A stretch of 64,000 bases of DNA from Ignelater luminosus (lineage: Eukaryota; Arthropoda; Insecta; Coleoptera; Elateridae). The translations under genes and the position numbers were made by a program. The DNA is taken from positions 42,160 to 106,159 of the forward strand of contig VTPC01007425.1 of NCBI GenBank assembly GCA_011009095.1, written 5' to 3'. The notes below the pieces were generated by a model, which worked only from the letters and a program-made list of their open reading frames with translations, ran no database searches and was not told where the DNA came from. Of the stretch, positions 14,120-25,130 are shown one piece after another. Position 1 is the first letter of the stretch, and every line of letters starts with the position of its first letter.

Positions 14120-14217
14120 AATTTTTAGTCATATGGAGATCCTCTCTGTGCCGGGACTTAGAACTGGAAGTTTTACATCCGCAACTGATGATGATGAATT
14201 TGATGCAGAACCTAAAT
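14120..14217 (+). other. Possible short 3'-terminal exon
   Basis: After two acceptor-like sites (TTGTTCTCTAG and ATTTTTAG) the + frame reads HMEILSVPGLRTGSF followed by TSATDDDEFDAEPK and a TAA stop. A poly(A)-type AATAAA lies about 65 bases downstream (near 14,283). An acidic tail followed by a stop and a poly(A) signal is what a terminal exon would look like, but the segment is short and I do not recognise the protein. It could also be the 3' end of a decayed transposon. Overlapping minus-strand frames at 14,255-14,792 are equally unidentified. Confidence 0.25.
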
Positions 14218-14254
14218 AATTTGTTTAAATATCATTTAAGCATTTACTTTGAGA

Positions 14255-15785
14255 CTATAGGTACAAATCGAACTTTCTAGAGAAATAAAAACCAATCATT
14301 ATGATGTACTCACTGTGCGCATAACGAAAACTAAGGAATTTCTGGGTTACGCCCATGTGATGGTTTGCTGCCCTTGTATCAGTTGAAGTTACATCACTGA
14401 TCGAACCGCATTGTATTACCTCTAAAACACTATACCAAATATGACTTGGGTAACCTTTCAAGACTGTCTGCAAAACTTCTCAGCATTTGCTTTGTTACCT
14501 TTAACATTATTAATTCTGCATCTGTATAGGGGAAGTGTAGGAACACACGAAGTATGACGTCAACCAGATTTGTTGTGGATAACTTTAATAAAAAGTTTCT
14601 GCATTTGACGGCCTGGTTCTTTGAAGCAACACTTTCTTCGTGGTTTGGGTATTTGATATTAGATGAACTTCTATGTTTTAAATAAAATTTTGAGAAACAC
14701 TCAACGGCAAGTGTTTCGATAAGCATCGGTGTTGATGTAATGTATACATTGAACAGCAAGAAAGCCGTAAATGGAGAAACAATTTGAAACAAACAAAAAC
14801 ATCAAAACCGTTTATCATTTTATAGCTGACAACATACCACTTAGTGATTTCACAATTGATTTCTTGCCAAATAAGAATACCTTTTTGGTGTGCATCATGT
14901 ATCGTTTATGAATTGGCGTATTGCAAAATGCAATTCCAGAAAAGGATGTAGTCTGATGACACTAGCTGCATTTCTTCTGCATGGCATAATTCACGATTCA
15001 CTTGTTATTCAGGCTACCGTAAGCCTTCACAGCGTTTCACATATTTTTTTAGGTTTTGCTCCAGTGAGATTACAATGATTGCTCCTAAATCTAAGAAACA
15101 GTTAACAGGACGATGCGACGACCTAGGTTTAGAATCTCATAAAGAATTGCTGAAAGTTTTGTGAGGCTTTTTCCAAATTAAGGACAAATGATTCTCTGGC
15201 AATATTAAAACTTCAGTTAAAATCCTTCAAACAAGTCCTGCAATTATAAAATAATCTCATTTAATTACACTAGACTATATCAAAGATTTTCTAGAACGTG
15301 TTATAATTCGATACTTCATTAGTGACTTCTGACGAGCTAATATAATAAGCGAACATATTTAAGGTGCGCAATTGCATCTTTTGTTGTTTTGTCTTAATAT
15401 TTAATTTTAAAATGAGATCATCTGGAAAACATTCTTTTCAGATTCATAGCTGTGTTTTTTACCAGCACAGCAAGCAAGAAATTCCTGTGGCTTGTTTCCG
15501 TTTCTTGTTTACTTACCTAACTTACTTTAATCTCATTTTAGTCAGCGTACGTCATGCATTCGTTTGACGATGAACTGTTTTCATCGAAGAAAGGAGTCTT
15601 AGGAAAGGAGGAATTAAGTCCATGGAAGTTATTATACCGGTATGCACCGACACCACTAATAGCATAGAGCGTTAAATGCTAAGATAACCGGGGGATTGTA
15701 TGTTAGGCATTTAAAAGATGTTATAAATACGTCATATGAGAATTAACTAGTTATTATACTGTGTGATATTAGAAAGAAGTAACAA
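14255..15785. other. No identified gene
   Basis: Two minus-strand open frames (14,430-14,792 and 14,255-14,473) follow each other in different frames and have less biased composition than their surroundings, so a decayed repeat is possible. I could not match them to a family. The remainder is AT-rich with no recognisable content. Confidence 0.45.
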
Positions 15786-15790
15786 TAATA

Positions 15791-15821
15791 AAGGGTTTTC
15801 CAATAAGAGGTGTTATTTTGA
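15791..15821 (+). repeat. Left terminal inverted repeat of the DD41D element
   Basis: Thirty-one bases starting AAGGGTTTTCC, an exact inverse match to 17,065-17,095. The two arms diverge immediately inside (TATTC against ATAGC). Confidence 0.95.
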
Positions 15822-15895
15822 TATTCAAAGAAAAGTGCCATTTTTTAATATAAATGATCGGATGTTTATTTCATTATAAAGAGGAAGGTATGCCG

Positions 15896-16981
15896 TTAAT
15901 AGTGGAAAATAACATCAGGCAAATGACCACCACGACCACGCTTACAGGACAATATCCTTTTCATGAAATTTTCCATAACCAAATCGCAAAGTGGCTGCCC
16001 TATGTCCTCGATAGCCTCACGAATTCCATCTTTGAGGTCTTGAATCGACGCTGGGCTGTTGGCGTAGACCTTCTCTTTCACGTGGCCCCAAAGAAAGAAG
16101 TCGCAAGGTGTTAAATCACAAGATCTCGGTGGCCAATTGTGATCACCTCTTCGAGAGATAACACGGTCCGGAAACTTTTTCCGTAAAAGATCAATGGTTT
16201 CGTTGCTTGTGTGGCACGTAGCGCCGTCTTGTTGAAAGTAAACGTTGTCCAGATCAATACCATCCAATTCCGGCCATAAAAAATCGTTAATCATCTCTCG
16301 ATAGCGCAATCCAGTCACCGTAACTGTTGCTCCAGCCTCATTTTCGAAAAAGTAAGGTCCAATGACTCCGCCGGACCATAAACCGCACCAAACAGTCACA
16401 CGTTGAGGATAGAGAGACTTTTCAACAATAACTCTTGGATTTTCTGAGCCCCAGATCCGACAATTTTGCTTGTTGACGAAGCCACCGAGGTGGAAATGGG
16501 CCTCATCACTCAAGATGATTTTTCGATGGAATTCTGGATCATTTTCATGCATTTCAACGACCCAATCAGCAAAGACACGACGTTGTTGATGATCGGCCGG
16601 CTTGAGTTCTTGTGTTAACTGGACTTTATAAGCCTTAAGACCCAAATCTTTATGCAAAATACGGTGTAATGACGTTTGTGGAATGGCTAATTCCAAAGAA
16701 CGACGAGGAATGGACAAACCTGGGTTTTCTTTAACACTTTCGGCTACAACAGCAATATTCTCGGCTGTTCTTGAGCGACGTGCACGGGTTTTATTCTTCA
16801 CATCACTAACTTGTCCCAAGAGCTCGAATTTTTTCACCAATTTCTGTATTGCGGTCCGACAAGGTGCTTCACGGTGACCCAAGAATGTTCGAGTTTTACG
16901 AACCGTCTCTGCCAAATTTTCACCATTTTTATAGTGAATTTTAATAATTTCAATGCGTTGTTGAAGCGCGTATCGTTCCAT
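15896..16981 (-). CDS. DD41D Tc1/mariner-superfamily transposase, 361 aa
   Basis: Catalyses cut-and-paste transposition of its own element in the nucleus. An N-terminal DNA-binding region with helix-turn-helix-like segments covers roughly residues 1-120 (for example LAETVRKTRTFLGHREAPC and SIPRRSLELAIPQTSLHRIL). The RNase-H-like catalytic core follows. The catalytic triad is visible: D159 in ILSDEAHFHLGG, D252 in YFQQDGATCH and D294 in CDLTPCDFFLWG. That leaves 41 residues between the last two, giving DD41D. The length is normal for the superfamily. The ATG start (MERYALQQR) lies about 80 bases inside the right inverted repeat, leaving room for an internal promoter. There are no stops or frameshifts. 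It is the only intact mobile-element gene in the window, and whether it is active cannot be told from one copy. Confidence 0.95.
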   Translation of the reverse strand: MERYALQQRIEIIKIHYKNGENLAETVRKTRTFLGHREAPCRTAIQKLVKKFELLGQVSDVKNKTRARRSRTAENIAVVAESVKENPGLSIPRRSLELAIPQTSLHRILHKDLGLKAYKVQLTQELKPADHQQRRVFADWVVEMHENDPEFHRKIILSDEAHFHLGGFVNKQNCRIWGSENPRVIVEKSLYPQRVTVWCGLWSGGVIGPYFFENEAGATVTVTGLRYREMINDFLWPELDGIDLDNVYFQQDGATCHTSNETIDLLRKKFPDRVISRRGDHNWPPRSCDLTPCDFFLWGHVKEKVYANSPASIQDLKDGIREAIEDIGQPLCDLVMENFMKRILSCKRGRGGHLPDVIFHY

Positions 16982-17064
16982 ATTTATTAATGGCGTAGTT
17001 TCTACTTATCAAATGTCAAAAAATGATAGCTTCAAAAGTGACATCTACCGAAATAGCGGGCTAT

Positions 17065-17095
17065 TCAAAATAACACCTCTTATTGGAAAACCCTT
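17065..17095 (-). repeat. Right terminal inverted repeat of the DD41D element
   Basis: Exact inverted copy of 15,791-15,821, followed by the TA duplication at 17,096-17,097. Confidence 0.95.
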
Positions 17096-17099
17096 TATT

Positions 17100-20000
17100 A
17101 TGAATTACGTTAGTTGTATGGTTGCATCATTCGATTTATATAGATTACAGTTAGATTACAACAGGCTCGTTAGTCAAAAATAAATTTAAGAGTAACAAAC
17201 CTTATTATCGTTCGGACAATCCTCTTAGAGGAATATGCAAATGGTTAATCTGAATGTGTCTGTGTTTTTCCGTATGATACTTTCAATCCTCTACAATTTT
17301 CTCCGTGTAGGCAAAATGCCCTTGTCCTCTCCTAACTACGAACCTGGATTGCAAATTATAAATTACAGATGGGAAAGAATATTATTATCACTTTTTCAAT
17401 CAGTTAATAGATTTTTTTATAATTTACGCTCGAATTAAGAAAGATCTCATACTAATATTAAATAATATTATGTATTTACTTAATATCTAATAGAAATCTT
17501 TAAGTCTCGAAATATTGTCAGTGCATAGTGGTTGCAAACTAATATCTTTCAATACATAGGTTGTTACTGCCAATATCTTCTCCTTTTTCTATAAATAAAC
17601 TCGTCCATGTCTTTAACCCAGTTATTATAAAACAACCTAAGCATATTGCATCTGTCAGCCACAGCAAAGTATTTCCGTATTAAGTCGGAAGTTTTAGTAA
17701 CTCTTTCACGAACTTTATTATGTCTTGCATTAAGCTTGATGTTTAGGGATAATTTGTTAGCTGCTTAGGGGTTACAAACAGACCACCCTTCGCTGTAGGG
17801 GCTCTTACTAAACACCCGTAATGAGGCGAGTAGGCCATTCGGGAATTCTGAAGATTTAATACTCTTCACCTAACCCTAGTTTAGAGAAGCTTTTATGATG
17901 GTTAAGCCATATTGTCATCGTTACATTTATGCCTGTCACGTCAAGAAAGTCAGACAATTTAAAATTCCTAATCTCCTTTTTACCAGAAACTTTGCAACAC
18001 TTTGCAACACTTTGCACGTAGTGTATGTGAACAGAAGAGTTACTATATTTAAAATTTACTTAAAAAGTTACCTTATTCATTCTTGTAGCTAAAACTGTTC
18101 AATTTAATTGGACAAATAAACACTGCCAACTCGAAGTTTATATTATCATTCCAGACGGTTTGGTGTTACAAAACTCTGAATCTATTCATATAGTAGATAT
18201 AAACGTGTGTGTTCGTGTTCTAAATTTTTCTTTCAAGCATGGCGTTTGTCAAAGAGACAGCACGAAGTGAAATTATAAGCTCGTAGGTAATCTGAGAGAC
18301 TTGTTAAAATAATAGAGTTGTAACTGAATTAAAGTACGGGCTCGTCGCCAACAGGCATTGGTTTAACATAACACATCACTGAGGTCGGGCATGTTTGAGA
18401 TGGGACAATCTAATTCTGGGGTAACTCTAATTTTGTTATTCTTACACGCACGCAAAATGTTAAATTTAATTTTATCTTCTGAATTCTCTTTTTTTTGTTT
18501 TTCTACATAAAAATCTGGACAATGTTTAAAATATTTATTTAGTAATATCACAATAATCGCTTTATATTTCTTCTTATTGCAGTAATTTTGCGAATATAAA
18601 GGACCACATTGAATAACCACCACTATCGATGTCTCTGTAGCGTACAATTTCATGAAATTGATATCTTACCTTTTAGTTTTCGTAAGCAATTATATTACAA
18701 ACAAAGCCATTTAGAAAATACTATACGATCAATTTCATGAACCCTGACATTTTCTATTTGCAGTACACCATTCAACTTATCCATTGTAGGACTTTGTTCT
18801 TTTTATTTATACCACACTGAAATTATAACATGAATCGGATGATGGGGGCAGTGTCGTGCAGAGTTGTAATGTGAGAGGGGTATATTACGTGCCTTTTGTT
18901 ATAGCAGGAACAAACTAAATTTTTAGTTTTGAATTTAATTCTAGTTTTCAAATTCTTAGATAGCTTGTGAATAGGGTTTGAACATTTAAGAATGTTAACG
19001 CGTATAATAAAGTGATAAAATAAAACATAGTGGTTTTATCCACGATTAAATGTAAAAAATGTAATAGTAACGAAAGCAATTTGTAGTAAATAATCAAATT
19101 CTATCAAAAGATAAATATCATTAAATGTTTTCAACTTTAACTCACGGTTTAAACATGCACAAATGATAACTGTATAGAGTTTATCGATTTCAGGCAGAGC
19201 GAGATAGAAATGTGTTCAAATGTTCAGAACAATATATTAAGTCGTATCGCGAAGTGCCGGTAGGTACATTTAGTATTCATATTCAGAGATGGTATCGAAT
19301 GACTGCTGCACCGCCCTAATTGCCATGTATCGATGCAATGCCCTTTGTATCGCGGCCCAGACCATGGAAACAAACGCGACACGTCCATTATGCAACATGG
19401 CTGCTTTTGTTCCTATTTTTTTTTATCCACCACGCCCTTTGAAATGATACCAGTTTTAGATAATGGTCCATATACGATGAGATTTCCTCTTTGCTCCATA
19501 CAGTACTAAAATGTCATTGTTGTGTAAGCACTAATTGTTGCGAGACCAGTTTTAACCCCGAAAAATCTGTCAAATCAGCCTTAGTTATTTTGAAAAGTAC
19601 ACATTAAAATTATATGGACATAAAGAATGTGATACATTTAGAACTTATTGTATTTGAGATAATTAACACAAAAACGTCGAATAACAAAATAATAAATTGA
19701 TACACTCAGTTATAATTTATAAAAGATTTATTACTAAATAACTTTTGTACTTGGAGATTAAAACTAAAGTTTAACAATTACATAAGTAGCATCATATTCT
19801 CAGAAAGAATGAGTGAAATTTCAGTAAAGATTTTTTGGCATATTAATAATTCTAGCAAATAAAAAGTAAACAAACTACTGAACATGAACTAGGTATACTT
19901 AATTGACCAGTTAAAACAAAATAAAAATGTACCAAAAGTTGTTAAGACAAAAAAGTAAAAATTTTGTTTATATGTTTGCTGGGTTAGTTATTTTATACAA

Positions 20001-20440
20001 CAGTTTATATTTACGTAATAAATACGATAAAAAAGTAGGGTTATATTAATTTACTAAAATAATTTCAGAAATGTAACTCTAACAATGTTTATTTTTGGTC
20101 AGAACGGGCCTAGACCGTTGCATTGTCCTGAAGTAAGTAAGTTTTTGTTTATCTTTTTCCAATTTATTTTAAAAGTACCTATGAAGTTTACTATTTAAAA
20201 AGATTTTAGATAAACTACAAAATATGAATTTCAAGTCAAGATCTTTTTTAATATAAAACTGTAAAACACAAAACAACAAACACAAATTGTCATAAACTGA
20301 AATAAAATATACCTACTCATTTTTGGCTGTTGACTAACAACTAAACAGGTAAATAATGCTGAGGTCTGCTATGGTCTGACATAAAAAATTCATACGTTAT
20401 CTTTTGAACCCAGATAGTACAGTTTCGAAGAATTAAACCT
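17100..20440. other. No gene seen
   Basis: AT-rich DNA. A minus-strand frame of 96 codons at 18,363-18,653 is Lys/Asn/Ile-rich and unrecognised. A GC-richer island at about 19,230-19,410 (words CGCGAAGTGCCGG and GTATCGCGGCCCAGACC) has no coding frame and could be a regulatory element. No transposon ends were found. Confidence 0.5.
17989..18017 (+). repeat. 10-bp tandem repeat, about 3 copies
   Basis: The decamer ACTTTGCAAC is repeated head to tail nearly three times. It is a simple slippage repeat. Confidence 0.85.
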
Positions 20441-20448
20441 TTCTGAAT

Positions 20449-20764
20449 CAGTGGCGTAAATAGTGGACGCAAAAGCCCGCAGTGCGGGGGGGCCCCGAAG
20501 GATTTGGGGGCCCCACAGTCGTTTACAGATGTTAAATAAAAATAGCCATATAATTAGAAAAGTCTGAATAAGCGAAATTTCTACTGTCCAGTTCATTTGT
20601 TTTGTTATATAAGTACCAAATACCACATATTTAAAAATACAATGTAGTTTTAAGTGCCGTGTTTTTTTAAATGTTATTATACATCATGAAATAATAAGGG
20701 GCCACGAAATTATGTTTGCGGGCCTTGCGGGGGGGGGGGGGCTAAAATTATATTTACGCCACTG
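20449..20764. mobile_element. hAT-type MITE, 316 bp, with 8-bp target duplication
   Basis: The ends are perfect 14-bp inverted repeats, CAGTGGCGTAAATA and its complement. They are flanked by identical 8-bp direct repeats TTCTGAAT (20,441-20,448 and 20,765-20,772). An 8-bp duplication with CAGTG-type ends is the hallmark of the hAT superfamily. The interior has no transposase frame, so the copy is non-autonomous. Sub-terminal regions are very GC-rich, including a run of about 13 G near 20,729-20,741 and GGGGGCCCC blocks, in contrast to the AT-rich core. The intact duplication suggests a fairly recent insertion. Confidence 0.9.
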
Positions 20765-20774
20765 TTCTGAATAT

Positions 20775-21095
20775 TTATTTATAGCATTTGTTGCATAGAA
20801 CATAAGAAACACTTAGTACATAACTTAATTTTGATTATCCCGACGAGTTAATTTGAACTTACCATATCCATCAGACACCATACAATACGGTAGTCTCATT
20901 AAGTTCACCAGTTACTTTCTTCCACATTTTCTTAAAATGTGTGATGTCTTGATCTTCCCATGTATCTTTGCAGTAAGAAAAAGACACACATACTCACACT
21001 AACTTTAACTAAGTAATTTAATTAATAAAAACAAAATACATAAAAACTTAAAATTAAACAGAAGAGAACAACTAAATAATACGTCTTATCGTCTT
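20775..21095. other. No gene seen
   Basis: AT-rich spacer between the hAT-type MITE and the broken DD37E copy. No feature is supported. Confidence 0.6.
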
Positions 21096-21099
21096 CGTC

Positions 21100-21870
21100 T
21101 TATATTCCACACTCCCCTGTGTCTTTTGTTTTTTTACGCGCTCTTGTTTTCTTTAAGTTGTGTTTTTTTTACGATTGTCCAATATTTCTCTATTAGTCTT
21201 AGCTCAGGGCATGGAGGAGGTTGAACTTCTTCGGAACAAAATCCAAGTTGCTGTGATTCATCCATTTAACCGCGTCCCTTCTGTAATAAGCTGAGGCCAA
21301 ATTCGGTCACAAACTATTTCGTTCGTGTTTCTAGACACTTCTGTTTGTATATATTTTGATTGACTGTCTTTTTCGTGATAAAAGAGTCAGTTTTACGATC
21401 GTACATACAAATCATTAGAATCACCGCCAAATTCTATGTGGAAAATAATTCTAGATCAGGAGTGCAAGAAGCTGGCCTTGACGTAGGTCTCGTCGTCCAT
21501 TAAGACACAATCAAGATCTCTGGTTAAATAGGTGTAGACCTTCCTTGCCCATGTATTTGTTTTCTGTTTTTGTCCAGTATCTCGCAATAGAGCCAACTTG
21601 ACTTTATAGTTTTGAAATCCCAGCTGCTTCTTAACCTTCTGCACCACGGACTAAAAGCAATTAATCTGTGTCTTGAACTTTTCAGCTGTTGGATTAGCCG
21701 GTTTACTCTTACGATCCGTTTTCGTCACGTTCTCAGTGCTCAGACTTTTCTTGAGCCTCCAAATAACGTCGATAACAGTCAAAGCAGCATAACTTACCTC
21801 TTTGACGATTGCCTGATACGACAAATTCAAAGATTTTATGTTTGTGCACTATTCTGTCACGACAAAGAGG
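21100..21870 (-). pseudogene. Broken DD37E-type Tc1/mariner transposase
   Basis: Reading the minus strand across frames gives the same protein order as the better copy at 46-47 kb. An N-terminal helix-turn-helix segment LSYQAIVKEVSYAALTVIDV is followed by WRLKKSLSTEN and SKPANP. Then come VQKVKKQLGFQNYKV, DCVLMDDETYVKASF (the first catalytic Asp region), TVNQ...IYKQKCLETR, and FVPK followed by PPPCPELRLIEKYW, where the Glu of IEKYW is the third catalytic residue. Several frameshifts and stops occur, and part of the core between the first and second catalytic positions is missing or scrambled. I did not find matching terminal inverted repeats, so the limits are approximate. It is dead and could move only if it still had ends recognised in trans. 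Confidence 0.75.
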
Positions 21871-21879
21871 TCATAATTT

Positions 21880-22250
21880 ACACATTGGTAATCAACTGCA
21901 TTGTTTTGGAAAAATTTATTTTGATAAATAAACCAGTGACAACTGCCAACAAGATTGTTCATTGTTGTGCGAGTACACACCTTGGAGCTGTGAACAATCT
22001 TGCATGCATAGCTTCTTATGTATATAGACATTATACAAGCAGGCTTAGATAAAGAGAGAACGTGTCTAATGGTTTTTATCAAAAAGTTAAAATATATTGC
22101 ATGCGTTCTGTTATGTGTCTCATTCTAAAGGGTAGCAAGAACATAAATATCTGTTGAGTGACATACCTATCCTATATGTTGATAGATAAAATATTAGTAT
22201 GAAAACAGTTATCTCATAAAATCATTTTTTAAAGATATTACCTTTCCTAA
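21880..22250. other. No gene seen
   Basis: AT-rich sequence. Overlapping open frames on both strands near 21,850-22,080 look like chance and have no motif. Confidence 0.55.
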
Positions 22251-22254
22251 TATT

Positions 22255-22311
22255 ATATGTTAGACTTAGATGCCAAATTCATACAATACAGTTGTACGAA
22301 GTCTAACATAT
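22255..22311. repeat. Small fold-back copy of an inverted-repeat end
   Basis: A 57-bp palindrome with arms ATATGTTAGACTT and its complement. Its left half, through CCAAATTCATACAA, is related to the ends of the element at 23,231-23,907. It looks like two terminal repeats of the same family joined after loss of the interior. Confidence 0.7.
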
Positions 22312-22319
22312 GTATATAA

Positions 22320-23225
22320 CGGTTATCCAGTCCTATTTACCAGTTCTGTCAGCAAATTATCTATTTCAATGACTTTACTTTTCACGTCCGACTAGCTCGA
22401 TTCACTTCTATTCTTCTTATAAGTACTTTCATGCTTAACTACACTTCTCTTTAATATTTTTGCATTTGCTTTTTAATTTTCTTGCCTTTACATGGCGCTT
22501 AGTTTTGCGGTAATCTCCGCTTGGATTAAATTTCCAAAAATAAGTACTATTCTTCTACCGAAACACTATCTTAATGCCTGTCTAACTTATTTTGTAAGTA
22601 ATTCTTTGAGCAGTACCATTCAGAGATACAGAACTGTTTGCTAAAGTAAAGTCTCACAATTTTCATTTCTGAGTACTAATTACTGTCTTAGAAAGATTAT
22701 TTCTAAAACAAGTGAAGTATGTATACTTAGTGTCTTTCTTTTGTCATTTTTAGACAACCAGCTGTTCTAAAGATAGCAGCTTGGTCACACTTCAACTACT
22801 TTTATTTGATTTTGTTTAGAGAAAAAATTATTTAAATTTGTCTAAATTATTATAAAATTTGTGCTTTGACGTTGCTCATATGTTAAGCTGCCATATATCG
22901 AGTAACAACACCATAAGTAGAAAAAAAATCAGCAGGTGTCTACTTTAAACAGTTTTTTAACTGCGCTCATTCGCCCAAAATGAAATATTGCTGATTTTGC
23001 CGCGAGGAACGTTGTAAAATGTGAAATACTTACTATGCGCAGCGGGTTGCGTGTTTAACAAACCGATTCCAACAATATCTTATTTATAAAAGACATTTTA
23101 TAGCTTGATGCCCTAGCGTGCTTAGCAAATATGAAAGAGTTTATTAACTTTCTGAGTATCATATATTAGTATGGTAATTGGTTTTACCTTTATCTTAGGA
23201 TCACTCTGTATAATCGACTGCATAT
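22320..23225. other. No gene seen
   Basis: AT-rich spacer between the two inverted-repeat family members. No coding or repeat feature is supported. Confidence 0.55.
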
Positions 23226-23230
23226 AACTT

Positions 23231-23907
23231 ATATGTGTTAGACTGAGATGCAGAATTCGCACAACTGTCAAAATAAACCAACAATCCCGGATTTGAGTAG
23301 AGGCGAATGCTTAGATGCCAAAGGGAGTTAGTACTATCTGGGCAACGGAGTTACTTTTGAGCATTTTGCGAATACATTATCTGGATTGCGATATAATTAG
23401 CAACCATGATATTCATTTTTCATTTGCCGGTTTTGAAGACAGACGGGAGTGCATTTGCTAGGAATGCTCAGGCTTATCCTAAGATCCATATTCTTAACAA
23501 TAAAAAATGCTTTAAAGACGACATATTCTGGGTTCTAAAAGTCCCAAAACACTCTGGAGGCCTGGAGTGCAGCAGTGTTTTAATATCTCGGTTCAGTCTA
23601 GGCATTAATAAGCATAACCATAACAAAATAAACGATTGAGTGTTGTTGTTGTAGATGAGTATCCATCTGTGCGACATTTTTAGAATGCACGCTTTGTAAG
23701 TAACTGTGCAACTAATGATACATACTCAGTTGCTGAGAAAACTTAAATGATAGTCAACAAAACATAAGTTTGCGCTGTCGGCGAACTGGTTAATCAAGTA
23801 TACTCATCAGTTGCCAAAATAATAGTTTTTTTCGGCATCTGAGCATTTATCACTGCTCATGCCCGGGATTGTTTATTGTACGAATTCGTTATTTGAGTCT
23901 AACATAT
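23231..23907. mobile_element. Non-autonomous element with long inverted repeats, 677 bp
   Basis: The two ends align as inverted repeats for at least 90 bases, possibly about 130. The left end reads ATATGTGTTAGACT, then AGAATTCGCACAA, AACAATCCCGG and GCTTAGATGCCAAA. The right end, reversed, reads ATATGTTAGACT, ACGAATTCGTACAA, AACAATCCCGGG and GCTCAGATGCCGAAA. The arms differ at many positions, so the copy is old. The interior (about 23,330-23,830) has no recognisable transposase, and the short frames at 23,406-23,677 are unassigned. Long imperfect terminal repeats around a short interior suggest a MITE or fold-back element. The superfamily cannot be set because no clear target duplication is visible. 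Confidence 0.7.
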
Positions 23908-23909
23908 AC

Positions 23910-24775
23910 AATCTTTGGAACGGTTTTCTTTATTTAGGTATTAATAAATTAATACTAAAAAACAAAGACACGTCTAGAATTGTTCAGAGTTATCACCCCG
24001 TAGTTCAATGCCATTGGTTATTTCATTGTATATGATATAATAAAGAACATATTTGTTCACATTTGAGGCAACAAAGAATAACACTAGCTGGAGAAGCTGA
24101 TGGAATAATCGCCACACAAGCTTTTGGGTGGTTAAATATATGTATGTATATCATGTCAAAAAGCAAGCAAAATATGCGCACCCTTCCTGCTTAATTCACG
24201 AAACATAACAAGCAAAAGGCAAACCGATTGAAGCCATATTGAGAAATGTAATAAAAATGCTGATGAGGCATAGGAATGATTAATTAATTAATTTAATTCT
24301 CTGAAATAAAAATTATTGTTAGTCCAGTTTTATTAAAGTTGAAATTTGTAATGTTCATGCAATTCCTCTAATTACTATTAAAAGAGAACGGTTTGTACAT
24401 ACAAAAGATTATTAGCATCACATTTAATTTTGGTTTTAATATTCCAGCATTTGATCATAAAAGTCTACTTTGAATAATGCTGCTAAAAAAAGTTGCGACG
24501 CCTTTTTAACATTTCACCATAAATATCTCGAATGTGATAGAACTTTCTGATATACATAATTAAATAATCTTTTCTAGGACAATGAATTCATTGAGTTGTG
24601 TGAAAACAAGAAATTACGAATGTAATATTGCTACAGGCGAAGATATAAAATAAACAACTCGTTATACTCTCATTTCTTTACCCATCACCAATTTACAATA
24701 ATAACAATTTAAACTTGACTGCTTGTAACATCGTTAATTATAAATTCATAAAACATCGCTTGGTGTAGCCAGAAT
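23910..24775. other. No gene seen
   Basis: AT-rich non-coding DNA with no supported feature. Confidence 0.6.
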
Positions 24776-24779
24776 GAGT

Positions 24780-25130
24780 AATAACTCAATTTGGGATCTT
24801 TTGGTTTCCCTTAACTCGATATAACTCGTTGCCTACCGCGTCTTTGGTGTGCACGGATAGCAGGAACTGCTACCAAAACTCATACACCGAATTAACTTGA
24901 TTAGGTATTGAAATGAGCGCCGGAGGGTGTGTAACAGGACCTGGGCTAATGCTAATCAAGTTTATTTAGAAAATAGCCTGTTAACATCGACTGGGATCAA
25001 AGACCGCGGCTCTTACTGAAGATATATTGTTCTGCCGCACGTAGATAGCGACCTAATTGCTATTAGGGCGCTATTATGTCGGATTCTTCGTTATTTCACA
25101 CCAATTACCATGAACTAGTTATTATTCCTT
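24780..25130. promoter_or_regulatory. GC-richer island with TAAT words, candidate enhancer
   Basis: About 350 bases of raised G+C and complexity with no open frame. It contains a perfect 10-bp inverted repeat, AACTTGATTA at 24,894-24,903 and TAATCAAGTT at 24,953-24,962, plus several further TAAT/ATTA cores (CTAATTGCTATTAG near 25,053), all typical of homeodomain binding. It lies about 4 kb upstream of the only supported host exon, in the presumed last intron. Calling it an enhancer is inference from composition and motif density. Confidence 0.3.

Larger units (their letters stand above)
15791..17095 (-). mobile_element. Complete DD41D Tc1/mariner-superfamily transposon, 1,305 bp
   Basis: The element has 31-bp terminal inverted repeats that are identical at the two ends and begin AAGGGTTTTCCAATAAGAGG. 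It is flanked by TA on each side (15,789-15,790 and 17,096-17,097), the target duplication of the Tc1/mariner superfamily. It carries one uninterrupted transposase frame on the minus strand. Perfect repeats, a clean TA duplication and an unbroken gene indicate a young insertion and possibly an autonomous copy. The 41-residue spacing between the second and third catalytic aspartates places it with the DD41D (rosa-like) group rather than classical DD34D mariner. Confidence 0.95.

Noticed and set aside
15854..16877. Plus-strand frames opposite the DD41D transposase
   Set aside because: Antisense shadows of the intact transposase gene.
18363..18653. 96-codon minus-strand open frame
   Set aside because: Lys/Asn/Ile-rich composition expected by chance in AT-rich DNA, with no motif and no convincing upstream or downstream gene structure.
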